A stretch of DNA of 64,000 nt from a virus, in the IMG/VR virus record IMGVR_UViG_3300043419_000459, positions 1 through 64,000 of that record. One strand, written 5' to 3'. The notes beneath the pieces were generated by a model. The model was given only the letters and a program-made list of their open reading frames with translations, did no database searches and was not told where the DNA came from. The translations under genes and the position numbers were made by a program. How positions within the stretch are numbered: the first letter of the stretch is position 1; each line of letters starts with the position of its first letter. Shown here piece by piece: positions 36,817 through 45,275 of this stretch.

Positions 36817-37931
36817 TATAGTTCTATAAATTTACCCGTTATTACAATTTCATCACCAGAATTCACAGGTGCACTAAATAATCCTGTATTAAAATCAATA
36901 GTTAATCCATTATTTTCATACGATGTAGTAAAATGTGTATATTGATAATATCTTACACCATTTATATAAACTTTTATATCGTATGTGTTATCAACTATAA
37001 ATAATCCAGATGATACGACAGATACTAATTGTGCAGGTGTTTTTATTAACTTTATTCCTGTAAATGTTATAGTATCATTTGTTGTTGGATTTTGTGATTT
37101 ACTATTATTTAAAGATAAGAAATCAATTAAATCTTTATTGTCATAATATGGAGATGGTGTTGTTAACATTCCTTCCAATCTACCATTTCCGGTTACATCT
37201 ACTTCGGTTGCAACTACAACTCTCTTTGTTGACATTGATTTTTTAATTGTATTCTCTCCGTCAAATTTTTCAGGAAGTAAATATGCTTTAACCGATAAAC
37301 TAAATTCAATTCTATTTATTCTTTCCGTTCCTTCACCAACTTCATTTATTATATTAAAATCACTTAAACTTGTTCTAAATTTAAATTTTTCTTTATCACC
37401 CCAATATGAAGATGTATATTGTAATTGTTCTATTACTGCATTTAATTGTTCGGTATAACTTGTCCAAACCATACAATCGTAATTCAATTCCACATATTCC
37501 GGCATTTGAATTTTGTATATTTCGTATTTTGGTTTAATGTTTCCACCTAGTGCGCTGAATCTATCGTATCTATTATCTTTTGAATATTTTGTAATACCCG
37601 AATAAGATACATGTCGATTTAACATTGGCATGGTCTCATCTTTTGTAATAGATGTTCTTCGTATCATCATTATCGGTAATTGTATTTTACCCTTTGAATC
37701 TCTAAATACACCTTCTCTACGAGAACCATTCCATCTTTCTGAATTGCCATATACCACAGGAATTTTTAATGCAGTTCCATTATCATCCAAAGTGGGTAAT
37801 GCAGTATCTTCCAAATATGACATCATAGCATAGTCGATATCAAACAAAGAAATACTTTGTTTTAAATCTCCTTTTGTAGATTTTATTTCGTTTGCTCTAT
37901 TATTATTTTGTCTTAGTGGATTTGTAGACAT
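36816..37931 (-). CDS. gp15: Tail sheath stabiliser, gp15-like
   Basis: A 371-residue protein. Segments align in order with T4 gp15: LKIPVVYGNSERW (compare IRVPITYASKEHF), QLPIMMIRRTSI, then PEYVELNYDCMVWTSYTEQLNAVIEQL (compare a PIKMIYELSIFTRYEDDM-type stretch), then INRIEFSLSVKAYLLPE. It is longer than T4's 272 residues because of a C-terminal beta-rich extension (~260-371). gp15 caps the finished tail for head joining. The gp13-gp14-gp15 order is preserved here. Confidence 0.82.
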   Translation of the reverse strand: MSTNPLRQNNNRANEIKSTKGDLKQSISLFDIDYAMMSYLEDTALPTLDDNGTALKIPVVYGNSERWNGSRREGVFRDSKGKIQLPIMMIRRTSITKDETMPMLNRHVSYSGITKYSKDNRYDRFSALGGNIKPKYEIYKIQMPEYVELNYDCMVWTSYTEQLNAVIEQLQYTSSYWGDKEKFKFRTSLSDFNIINEVGEGTERINRIEFSLSVKAYLLPEKFDGENTIKKSMSTKRVVVATEVDVTGNGRLEGMLTTPSPYYDNKDLIDFLSLNNSKSQNPTTNDTITFTGIKLIKTPAQLVSVVSSGLFIVDNTYDIKVYINGVRYYQYTHFTTSYENNGLTIDFNTGLFSAPVNSGDEIVITGKFIEL

Positions 37932-37932
37932 A

Positions 37933-38400
37933 TTATTTTATTCTTTCTTCTATGTTTAAATTAGATTTACTTACCATAAATGTAGAACATACGATACTCC
38001 AATTTCTATCACTATTTTCACCAGGTAAACCACCCACAAATTGAATTTCATTTGTATTATCTATTTCATAATAAGAGTTATCAAAATAGATTACATCACC
38101 AATTTCCGGATATATATTTCGTTCTTCACACAATAATCTATCAAATTTGAAAGTTATATTTTGTGTATTATCAGGACCAAATCCTTCATATTGAACATTT
38201 TCTGGCTCTTTATCTATCAATACAAATAATTCAACACCGGGATACCAAGTTTTGTTAGTGGATTCACCATAAATATTTACTTTGGTTTCATTTAAATTTA
38301 CTTTAAATAATACGCAAGTATTTTCGATTACTTTGTCTACTAATTCTCTTGCAATACTTCTGAAGAGTTGCAAGTCTCTCCCTAACATAAACTTTGGCAT
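37933..38400 (-). CDS. gp14: Neck protein, gp14-like
   Basis: A 155-residue protein, shorter than T4 gp14. It carries an N-terminal helix (FRSIARELVDKVIENTCVLFKV) and the beta segment IYPEIGDVIYFDNSYYEIDN typical of this neck family. It sits between the gp13-like and gp15-like genes with 1-base gaps, as in T4. Confidence 0.78.
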   Translation of the reverse strand: MPKFMLGRDLQLFRSIARELVDKVIENTCVLFKVNLNETKVNIYGESTNKTWYPGVELFVLIDKEPENVQYEGFGPDNTQNITFKFDRLLCEERNIYPEIGDVIYFDNSYYEIDNTNEIQFVGGLPGENSDRNWSIVCSTFMVSKSNLNIEERIK

Positions 38401-38401
38401 A

Positions 38402-39613
38402 TTATCCTACATATATTTTAAGTGGAACTTTTCTTAGCATTTCTTGTTGGTGAGTTGATTCATGTGCTTTATTTTCCATCACCTTTATTCTACTCATCTC
38501 TTCCAAGTTTTCCCTCAATTGCGTAATAAGTGCGTCTTTCTCTACTTGTGCTTCTGCTCTCAATGCCCCACCATCCAAAGTCACCTCACCATCTGGAATT
38601 GGAATTGAATTATATTTTTCTCTAATTGCACCCAATAATTCTTTTGCAAGTGCAAGGGTGTATTTTCTAATCCATTGTTTACCTACTTCATTTATATTTG
38701 AATATTGAATAAAATCGTATGGAATGTCGGAATAGTCGGAAAGTGAATCGGATTGAACGGTTTGAGAATCGTGTTCAAATTCATCTCTATTCATATATTC
38801 AAAATATACCTTCTTAAACGTACTGTCTGTTGGAACTGGAAATATTTCCAATTTATTATCTACGATATTAAATGTATGTGCCGATTTTCTGATGTGGTCA
38901 TTGAATTCAATCTGTTGCATTCTCAATACATCTTCATAAAGTGGCATCATTAAGAATTGTGCTGCAGGTGAATAGTTACCAAATCCCAATTCGGAAATTA
39001 AATTTAAAGTTCCCTGTGCACCAACTGAATACGGGTCAAAGAATCTTGTAATAGCGGGTATTGCTTCGTGATATACTCTTGTTACATCAATTGTTGATGT
39101 TGCATAGTCTAATGAAGATGATATTGTATTTCCGGTTTTAACATCAATTCCCTGATTTATTAAATCGTATATTTGAACCGATGCCGTCAAATTAACATAT
39201 GCTTTTTTAATTGCAGTAGAACCACCGACACCTGCCAAAGTTCCATATTGTTGAGACATACGAACAGTTGTTGGTAAAAATGAACCATCTACAAGCGTTT
39301 GTGAATAGTTTGCAACTTTACCTTTTGGTTGTCCTCTGAGGATATCTAAATTATTTCTAAGATTGAATTGGTTAACTTGTGCAGAATATTCTGATACCGA
39401 TTCTTCAAAACATGCCCAAATTTGTTGATTATCTAATTCAATATTAACAATGGGATATCCCAATCTTTTTGCTACCCAAACTGAAGTTTTAGGTGCGTCA
39501 TTTTTAAAATCAACATCATTATCATATATTCCAAATGGAGTTGCGGTTGCCGTTACTACCGAAGATGAAAATTCTGCTGCCGTTGCACCTGACCAATATG
39601 TATTTACAGACAT
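38402..39613 (-). CDS. gp13: Neck protein, gp13-like
   Basis: A 403-residue protein. The segment VWVAKRLGYPIVNIELDNQQIWACFEESVSEY near residue 45 is the recognisable signature of gp13 homologues in T4-like phages. Helical connector segments follow (QFLMMPLYEDVLRMQQIEF; WIRKYTLALAKELLGAIREKY). It closes the portal vertex after packaging and begins the neck gene run. Confidence 0.85.
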   Translation of the reverse strand: MSVNTYWSGATAAEFSSSVVTATATPFGIYDNDVDFKNDAPKTSVWVAKRLGYPIVNIELDNQQIWACFEESVSEYSAQVNQFNLRNNLDILRGQPKGKVANYSQTLVDGSFLPTTVRMSQQYGTLAGVGGSTAIKKAYVNLTASVQIYDLINQGIDVKTGNTISSSLDYATSTIDVTRVYHEAIPAITRFFDPYSVGAQGTLNLISELGFGNYSPAAQFLMMPLYEDVLRMQQIEFNDHIRKSAHTFNIVDNKLEIFPVPTDSTFKKVYFEYMNRDEFEHDSQTVQSDSLSDYSDIPYDFIQYSNINEVGKQWIRKYTLALAKELLGAIREKYNSIPIPDGEVTLDGGALRAEAQVEKDALITQLRENLEEMSRIKVMENKAHESTHQQEMLRKVPLKIYVG

Positions 39614-39639
39614 TACTTAAAGTTTATAGTTTTACTACT

Positions 39640-39647
39640 ATAAATAT
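39640..39647 (-). promoter_or_regulatory. ATATTTAT element before gp13
   Basis: TTATATTTATAGTAG with the core 26 bases before the ATG at 39613, in the 52-base gap after the upstream fibre gene. Confidence 0.45.
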
Positions 39648-39665
39648 AAGAATAAAAAAAGAATC

Positions 39666-40889
39666 TTATCTAACTTGGTTTATTGTTACAATGATAGATG
39701 GTGATGCAGGAATATTTCCTGTTGCTGCAATATATTCATAAGTTGTATCACTCCTTTGTGATTGATATGCTATTTCAAAATAATCACCCACATTTGTCGT
39801 AGATTCCCATAAATTTAATGCTACTACTTTTTTAGTGTTTGAAGGAATTGTAACATATGTTGCACTATTTGGTATATTCACACCATTTCTTTTTAACCAA
39901 ACTGCTAAATCGGCGGATTGTGAACCTTGAACTATTTGAATACTAAATTGAATATTATATAAAGCAGGTCTATCACAAACTATATGAGAACCACTTTGAA
40001 TTGTAATTGCATTTACACCCAAAGTGTTATTAAATGTAAATGAACCACTTTGATTTGCACTTCCACTTTGAGTTTGTGTTGAATAAAATCCACCAGCTGC
40101 AAAAATAGCTGGTAATGCTGATGCATATGTTGTATGAAATAACTCACCCGTTGTTTGGTCATATGATACTAATGCTGAACCCGTATTTTGATAAAATAAA
40201 CTACTACTTTCAATATAAAATGCTCCACTAATTTTATTTGTTCCTCTGAATGTAGTTGAACCACTTACATCTAATGTTCCACTCATTATAGTATTTCCTA
40301 ATAAAATATTGTTTCCGATTTGAGTTGTTGAACCACTTACTAAAAATGAACCCGTAATAGTTTGATTTCCTATGAATGTATTAGAACCGGTTGTTGCAAA
40401 ATCTCCGTAGTTTTTAATTTGTGCAGATGAACTTAGAATACTTCTACCAGTTGTTTCGTAACTACCACTAACAAAACCAAATGCAGTTATTTGTGCAGAT
40501 GAACTTACTACACCATTAGTTGCATTTATTTGTCCATTGATACCACCAATTACATTAAGTGAACCGGTAATATAAACCGAACCAGTAAATGTGTGAGTAT
40601 CTCCTTCATCTAATCCAAAATTAGTAGATGCAGTAAAGTGATTTACCGATGATGTTGTTACTATGAATTGATTTGCAATAATATCACCATCAATATTTAA
40701 ATTTCCAAATATAATTTGCCCACCATCAAATATGTTTGAACCAGTTGTTGCAAATTGTCCCGCCGATATATATCCCATCATACCATCCTCCTGCTTTATA
40801 ACAACTTCATCAGTAGATTCTAATGTATAAATTTTTGTATATTCTTTTGCAGTTTCTTCTCTATGATATTGTTTTTCCGGATATGCCAT
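39666..40889 (-). CDS. Neck or head fibre with C1q-like C-terminal domain, at the T4 wac position
   Basis: A 407-residue fibre. The N-terminus (AYPEKQYHREETAKEYTKIYTLESTDEV) differs from the tail-fibre modules, so it probably docks elsewhere. The middle contains shared connectors ([32 protein letters not shown]), and residues ~275-407 resemble a C1q/TNF-like jelly roll (LYNIQFSIQIVQG; YVTIPSNTKKVVALNLWE; GDYFEIAYQSQRS). It lies between the capsid gene and gp13, where T4 carries the fibritin gene wac just before gp13, so a whisker or head-fibre role is likely. Confidence 0.75.
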   Translation of the reverse strand: MAYPEKQYHREETAKEYTKIYTLESTDEVVIKQEDGMMGYISAGQFATTGSNIFDGGQIIFGNLNIDGDIIANQFIVTTSSVNHFTASTNFGLDEGDTHTFTGSVYITGSLNVIGGINGQINATNGVVSSSAQITAFGFVSGSYETTGRSILSSSAQIKNYGDFATTGSNTFIGNQTITGSFLVSGSTTQIGNNILLGNTIMSGTLDVSGSTTFRGTNKISGAFYIESSSLFYQNTGSALVSYDQTTGELFHTTYASALPAIFAAGGFYSTQTQSGSANQSGSFTFNNTLGVNAITIQSGSHIVCDRPALYNIQFSIQIVQGSQSADLAVWLKRNGVNIPNSATYVTIPSNTKKVVALNLWESTTNVGDYFEIAYQSQRSDTTYEYIAATGNIPASPSIIVTINQVR

Positions 40890-40904
40890 TTGATGTAATT
40901 TCTA

Positions 40905-40912
40905 ATAAATAT
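40905..40912 (-). promoter_or_regulatory. ATATTTAT element before the neck-fibre gene
   Basis: GTATATTTATTAGAAA with the core 15 bases before the ATG at 40889, immediately after the capsid terminator. Confidence 0.45.
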
Positions 40913-40920
40913 ACAAAATA

Positions 40921-40952
40921 AAAAAGGGAAAGTATTTCTACTTTCCCTTTTT
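40921..40952 (-). terminator. Strong terminator after the major capsid gene
   Basis: A 14-bp perfect stem (AAAAAGGGAAAGTA / TACTTTCCCTTTTT) with a 4-base loop, then TATTTTGTAT. It lies 40 bases after the capsid stop and would insulate capsid expression from the neck genes. Confidence 0.9.
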
Positions 40953-40992
40953 CTATATTTTTAGTTTTTAACTACTAAAATCTACTCAAAGA

Positions 40993-42606
40993 TTATAAAG
41001 TGTTTAAACCATCAACGATAATCTTACCGTAGAACTCTGGTCTTACGATTTTCTTAGCGTATCTAGTCATAACACCTCTTCTTGGAGTGAAGTTAGTTGG
41101 GTCATAAACTAATGGAGTCATAATCAATGGTACATATGGTGCGTAAACTGCTCCTGTTTCGAAGAAGTTAGAACCTTTGAAGCCCATTAAGATAACGTTC
41201 TCTGTCATATATGGGTTTTTATAAACGTCATATCTGTTAGAGATTGAACCGATGTTAGTTACACCTGCTGCAAAAGATAAAGCGTCTTTACCTGGGTTAG
41301 CAGAGAAACCATTCATTGATTCTAAAATAGTTGCAACGTTTGGAGATACTACTACGAAGTTAGCACCACCTCTCATTGTTAACTGATGAATCTTGTTAGA
41401 AACTTTTTGTAATTTAATACCCAAAGTTTGATACCAAGTACTCTTTGTATAAGCTGATGCTGCCGCTGCTGATGAATCAATTGAGAATCCGTTTCCGTTC
41501 CAATCGTATCCTACTTTAGAAGACCAGTATTCAGTTGTGAAAGCATTTTGTTGTAACATTTCTAAGATTTCTAAGTCGATTTCTAAAGAGATGTACTCAG
41601 ACAACATTTGAGTTAACTCAGCTTCAGCGTCTACACTATGGTATGCGTTTAAGTCTTGAGCTAATTCTGGAGTCCAAATTGCTTTTAATTTTCTTGTCTT
41701 AGCAACAATTGGTTCAGATTTCAATTCTAATTCGATTTCTGGAATTGCTAAGTCAGAACCTCTATCTTCAAAATCACCTCTTGAGATATCAGTTGGTTGT
41801 GCGTGGTATGCTAAAGATACACCAACATTCGCTAAGTTTGATAAACCTGTTGCAGCTACTACGAACTCAACATTTGAACCATTCTTAGTTGTGTATTGAG
41901 GGAAATATCCAGTTACAGAACCAGTCAATAAAGTTGGTTCGAAAGCTCTTACACCATTGAAATCAGCGTCAGCTGGTAATGCAACTACAACTTTCTTCAA
42001 AGTGTTACCTGCAAAAGATGCAGAAACTGAACCTGAAGATAAATCGTAATCAATATCTGCTAAAGATGCAGAAGCAAAAGTTGCAGTAATTGCTGCAGTT
42101 TTGTTATTGATTGTGTATCCAAATCTACCTGCACCATATAAACCACCTTCTGCTACTTGAGTAGAACCTAATTTGTTACCTGCTGGAGATAAAGAATCTT
42201 TACCAAATTCACCACCATTACCGAATAATGAATTGTTTTGGAAAGACGGATTACCTGCTACATCGGTACCATATTTAAAGTCCATATAGAAGATAAGACC
42301 TGAAGGTAGGTTCATTGGTTGTACAGAAACGAATTCTTTAGAAGCAATGCTTCCGAATACTCTTCTTACCAATGGTAACGCTACACCAGCCCACTCTTCA
42401 GAACCTGCAGATGTACCTGTTCTTGTAGCTTCATCTAATAATTGTTTTGCTTGGTTTTCTAACATTACTGCCATACCATGCTTTGCTGTTTCAGAACCTG
42501 CGTTCTCTAACAAGCCTGTTTTTTCCCACTTAGCTTTCAAACCTCTTGTTTGCTCAAGCATTACTGATTGAGGGTTTGCGCCAGTCATAATTTGTTTTAA
42601 GTCCAT
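40993..42606 (-). CDS. gp23: Major capsid protein, gp23-like
   Basis: A 537-residue protein with the gp23 pattern: an N-terminal helical prodomain (GLKAKWEKTGLLENAG, AVMLENQAKQLLDE) with LxE-type sites suited to head-protease trimming near residue ~65, then LPLVRRVFGSIASKEFVSVQPM, GLIFYMDFKYG, and the HK97-like body ending MTRYAKKIVRPEFYGKIIVDGLNTL. It follows the scaffold gene by 23 bases and is followed by the strongest terminator in the window. It has no Shine-Dalgarno (AAATTCATTAAAAATG), which is striking for such a highly made protein. Confidence 0.95.
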   Translation of the reverse strand: MDLKQIMTGANPQSVMLEQTRGLKAKWEKTGLLENAGSETAKHGMAVMLENQAKQLLDEATRTGTSAGSEEWAGVALPLVRRVFGSIASKEFVSVQPMNLPSGLIFYMDFKYGTDVAGNPSFQNNSLFGNGGEFGKDSLSPAGNKLGSTQVAEGGLYGAGRFGYTINNKTAAITATFASASLADIDYDLSSGSVSASFAGNTLKKVVVALPADADFNGVRAFEPTLLTGSVTGYFPQYTTKNGSNVEFVVAATGLSNLANVGVSLAYHAQPTDISRGDFEDRGSDLAIPEIELELKSEPIVAKTRKLKAIWTPELAQDLNAYHSVDAEAELTQMLSEYISLEIDLEILEMLQQNAFTTEYWSSKVGYDWNGNGFSIDSSAAAASAYTKSTWYQTLGIKLQKVSNKIHQLTMRGGANFVVVSPNVATILESMNGFSANPGKDALSFAAGVTNIGSISNRYDVYKNPYMTENVILMGFKGSNFFETGAVYAPYVPLIMTPLVYDPTNFTPRRGVMTRYAKKIVRPEFYGKIIVDGLNTL

Positions 42607-42629
42607 TTTTAATGAATTTATTTGTTAAT

Positions 42630-43841
42630 TTATTTAATAATACCTGCTAATTTCTTAAATCTGTCGGAGAAATTTGTAGATTCAGCAATTACTTGCTTAG
42701 CTGCTGCAGGCTTAGTTGATTTTGTTACTTTGCTTGCAATACCTTCAGAAATAGATTTTTTAGTAGATTTGTTAGATGTGTATTTGAAATTCTCTGCTAA
42801 TGTAGAGTATACCAATTTCACTTCTCTAACTGAATTTGTTCTATCTAAAGTTTCAATCACTTTCACTTTTTGTTCGTTAGTCATGTTGTGTGCTCTAAAT
42901 AATTTGTTTGCGAATAATAACTTAGCGTTTAATAAGTTTACTTCGTTGATAGTTTTTTGAAGAGATTTGATAGTTTTGTAAGCTTCGTTAAGTTCTTTTT
43001 CTTTTTCTTCCTTATCTTCTTCTTCTTTAACTACATCTTCATCATCTTTCATGTCCTTTTCCATTTCACGAAGAATTTCTTCTAAGTCGATTACATCGTC
43101 TTTTTTCTCATCATCAGCTTCTTCGTTAGTAGCTTCTTTTTCCTTATCGGTTTCGTCAGCTTCTTCGTTTTTAGCTTCTTTTTCATCATCACCATCTTCA
43201 GCTTCATACATAGATGATTCTTCTTCGTCAGAATCTTCACCTTCTAATTGAGCTTCTAATTCTCTGATGATTGCTTCTAAGTCCATATCATCTTTCGACT
43301 CTTCGTCATCAGAATCCATATCCATAGAATCTTCAGAATCCATATCCATGTCATCCATGTCCATTTCTTCGTCATCTCCCATTTCTTCTTCAGAATCTTC
43401 TCCTTCTAATTCTGCCAATCTAGCTTTCAATTCTGCAATTTCTGCATCTTTGTCATCTTTTTTGTCAGCAAAAGGATTTTCTTCTTCAGAAATGTCTGCT
43501 ACTTTCTTATAGTCAGTACCAGCTTGTTCAGGTTTACCACTATCTTGCTTTACACCAACTGATAAATCAGTCATTGCATCTAAGTTTGGTTGTGCACCTG
43601 GAGTCTCAGCGTATCCTGCGTCTACTTTAGACCCGATACCTGTTGAATCTAACTCTTCATTTTTCATTTCATCATCTTTAACTTCTTGTTCTTCTGCTTC
43701 TGCTCTCATTTTTTGAGACAAAATAGATTGAAGTCTAGGAGTGAAAGCTTCTTCAAGAGCGATTTTTGCGTTTGCTAAAGCTGTTTCTTTAACTGCTTTG
43801 GCATCAGCGATTGCTTCTTTCAATAATTTTGAATTTGCCAT
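42630..43841 (-). CDS. gp22: Prohead scaffold/core protein, gp22-like
   Basis: A 403-residue, highly acidic protein. Residues ~110-270 are dominated by Asp/Glu and Met with DMDMDSE-type repeats; the flanks are helical coiled coils (NEAYKTIKSLQKTINEVNLLNAKLLFANKLF). It begins MANSKLLKEAIADAK with an LKE site. Acidity, position immediately before the capsid gene, and helical C-terminus all fit the T4 gp22 core, degraded by the protease during maturation. Its ATG is preceded by AAGGA at a 6-base spacing, one of the best Shine-Dalgarno sequences in the window. Confidence 0.85.
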   Translation of the reverse strand: MANSKLLKEAIADAKAVKETALANAKIALEEAFTPRLQSILSQKMRAEAEEQEVKDDEMKNEELDSTGIGSKVDAGYAETPGAQPNLDAMTDLSVGVKQDSGKPEQAGTDYKKVADISEEENPFADKKDDKDAEIAELKARLAELEGEDSEEEMGDDEEMDMDDMDMDSEDSMDMDSDDEESKDDMDLEAIIRELEAQLEGEDSDEEESSMYEAEDGDDEKEAKNEEADETDKEKEATNEEADDEKKDDVIDLEEILREMEKDMKDDEDVVKEEEDKEEKEKELNEAYKTIKSLQKTINEVNLLNAKLLFANKLFRAHNMTNEQKVKVIETLDRTNSVREVKLVYSTLAENFKYTSNKSTKKSISEGIASKVTKSTKPAAAKQVIAESTNFSDRFKKLAGIIK

Positions 43842-44025
43842 CTTTTTTCCTTAAATTTTGTTGTGAAGTTATTCTTGTAGGGAACTCCAATGTAATTATG
43901 TTGATTGTTCGGTCACACCTTATAGAGAAGGGTATTCATTAATCAACTATGTCTTATAATCTCATAATAAAAATGAGATATTTGATAATATATATCTAAA
44001 TTTTTTAGAAAACTAAAGAAAACTA
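43842..44025. other. Leader region between bS21 and the scaffold gene
   Basis: A 184-base non-coding gap, the longest in the window. It contains an AT-rich hairpin (43959-43979, stem ATCTCAT/ATGAGAT) without a T-run, a larger inverted repeat (43900-43947, GTTGATT...AATCAAC) enclosing a CCTT/AAGG mini-stem, and AAGGA six bases before the scaffold ATG. No exact ATATTTAT element; a degenerate AGATATATATTATC lies at its upstream end. No credible open frame was seen. Confidence 0.6.
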
Positions 44026-44202
44026 CTAAAATAGTTTGTTTTTTCTTATAGTTTCTTCTTTTTGTAAACGTTTTCTTACCGAAGGCTTAGTAAAATTTTT
44101 TCTATCCCTAAGTTCTTCTATTTGTTTTGTGGCCTGAACTTTCTTTTTATATTCCTTTAATGCCCACTCTATGTTTCCGTTTTTAACACTAACTATTAAC
44201 AT
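44026..44202 (-). CDS. rpsU: Ribosomal protein bS21 (30S subunit)
   Basis: A 58-residue protein: MLIVSVKNGNIEWALKEYKK, a middle KVQATKQIEELRDRKNF, then the diagnostic TKPSVRKRLQKEE and a basic tail. The spacing of the beta-like start, the [IL]-x-x-ALK-x-[YF]-K-[KR]-K helix, ELR-x-R-x-x-[FY]-x-KPS-x-[RK] and the basic end all match bS21. The protein would replace or supplement host bS21 beside the 16S rRNA 3' end, where in Bacteroidota it helps bury the anti-Shine-Dalgarno. ATG at 44202 lies 4 bases after the upstream stop, so it is cotranscribed with the DUF5856 gene. Confidence 0.9.
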   Translation of the reverse strand: MLIVSVKNGNIEWALKEYKKKVQATKQIEELRDRKNFTKPSVRKRLQKEETIRKNKLF

Positions 44203-44206
44203 TCTT

Positions 44207-44578
44207 CTATTGTAAATTAACCAATTTGTATTTTGTTGAGTATAGTAAAGTTACAATCGTATCTATATCGTTTTGTAACCAACTCATTTGTAATTTTTCT
44301 TCTTGTCTTAATTTTGTAACTGCTACAATCAATTTATCAAAATATGCAATTACATTTTTAATATCATTATTTGTATCCAAACCACTAACAGGTTGTAATT
44401 TAATTAAACCATATTGTCCTTGATATGCTTCAACTAATCCGTCCAATATTCCACCAATTGAATCGTAATAATTTCCCAATGCCAAATGTGCAGATAGTGC
44501 ACCTATACCTTTAACTCCTAAATGAAATGAATGCGCCTGCGTTCTACTATGTAATAATAATGATGCTAATTGTTCCAT
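44207..44578 (-). CDS. Ferritin-like four-helix protein (DUF5856-type)
   Basis: A 123-residue, predicted all-helical protein. The pattern LLHSRTQAHSFHLGVKG, then AHLALGNYYDSIGGILDGLVEAYQGQYG resembles DUF5856 of T4-like phages, which looks like a Dps/ferritin-type four-helix bundle with possible His/Glu/Asp metal ligands (His10, His16, His19, Asp39, Glu51 region). The role is unknown; metal binding or DNA protection in the head is a guess from fold resemblance. Confidence 0.7.
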   Translation of the reverse strand: MEQLASLLLHSRTQAHSFHLGVKGIGALSAHLALGNYYDSIGGILDGLVEAYQGQYGLIKLQPVSGLDTNNDIKNVIAYFDKLIVAVTKLRQEEKLQMSWLQNDIDTIVTLLYSTKYKLVNLQ

Positions 44579-45007
44579 TTATTTGCAAGTTTTACATTCT
44601 TGTAATCCCAATCTTTGTTTCATTACTTCTTCGGATAAATCCGCTATCTCAAAGTATCTACCCAATACGTGACCCATATCTTCATAAAGTGCTTCCAATC
44701 TTTGTTGTTGAGATTGAGCTTCTACTGCTTCTTTTTCGAATGCGGTTTGTAATTTCTTTAACTCACTCATATTTCTTTTAATAGTCACTCTATCAAACCA
44801 ATCACCACCTTCTCTCAAAGTATATTCTTGTGCAGCGTCTGCGATTCCACCCAATGTTTCTGCGATTTGCATAATATCGGATTTTCTACTCATACCTTCT
44901 CTATGTTGGTTATAAGTTGAAATAATTTCTAAAAAGTGTTTTTTCAATTCCGTTGGTAATTGTTCAAACTCTTCGGTTTCTTTTAATAAATCTCTTAACT
45001 TTAACAT
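44579..45007 (-). CDS. Helical head-module protein with possible capsid-targeting N-terminus
   Basis: A 142-residue helical protein beginning MLKLRDLLKETEEFEQ, with an LKE site like other suspected internal proteins. The C-terminal half is a long coiled coil (NMSELKKLQTAFEKEAVEA; QRLEALYEDMGHVLGRYFEIADL) ending in CKTCK. Its stop touches the next ATG directly. Function unknown. Confidence 0.7.
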   Translation of the reverse strand: MLKLRDLLKETEEFEQLPTELKKHFLEIISTYNQHREGMSRKSDIMQIAETLGGIADAAQEYTLREGGDWFDRVTIKRNMSELKKLQTAFEKEAVEAQSQQQRLEALYEDMGHVLGRYFEIADLSEEVMKQRLGLQECKTCK

Positions 45008-45010
45008 ATA

Positions 45011-45262
45011 CTATCTCTTTACGATTTTATTCTTTTTTAATTTTTGAACTGCAATTGATAATTCTTGTGGTGTCATTCCCAATGCATCTACTAATTTTGC
45101 AATCACCAATTGTTCTTTTTTTCTGGATAAGTTATATGATTTAATAACTTGCAATGCTCTATCTAAAAATCTTTCAACTTTAGCCGGTATTGCAGTATCC
45201 ATATCTTCTATGGATTCTTTTTTTATTTCTTTAACAGGTATCAAATTTATTAACTTTGCCAT
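45011..45262 (-). CDS. Small putative internal head protein
   Basis: An 83-residue, basic, helical protein. The N-terminus MAKLINLIPVKEIKKES matches that of the 140-residue protein at 2123-2545 over LxxLIPxKEI. Residues ~45-83 look like a small helical (winged-helix-like) domain: LVIAKLVDALGMTPQELSIAVQKLKK. A DNA-binding internal protein is possible. Confidence 0.7.
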   Translation of the reverse strand: MAKLINLIPVKEIKKESIEDMDTAIPAKVERFLDRALQVIKSYNLSRKKEQLVIAKLVDALGMTPQELSIAVQKLKKNKIVKR

Positions 45263-45275
45263 TTTATTTTATTTT

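Noticed and set aside
43959-43979. Rho-independent terminator after bS21
   Set aside because: The hairpin is AT-rich and no T-run follows on the coding strand, so it is described only as leader structure.
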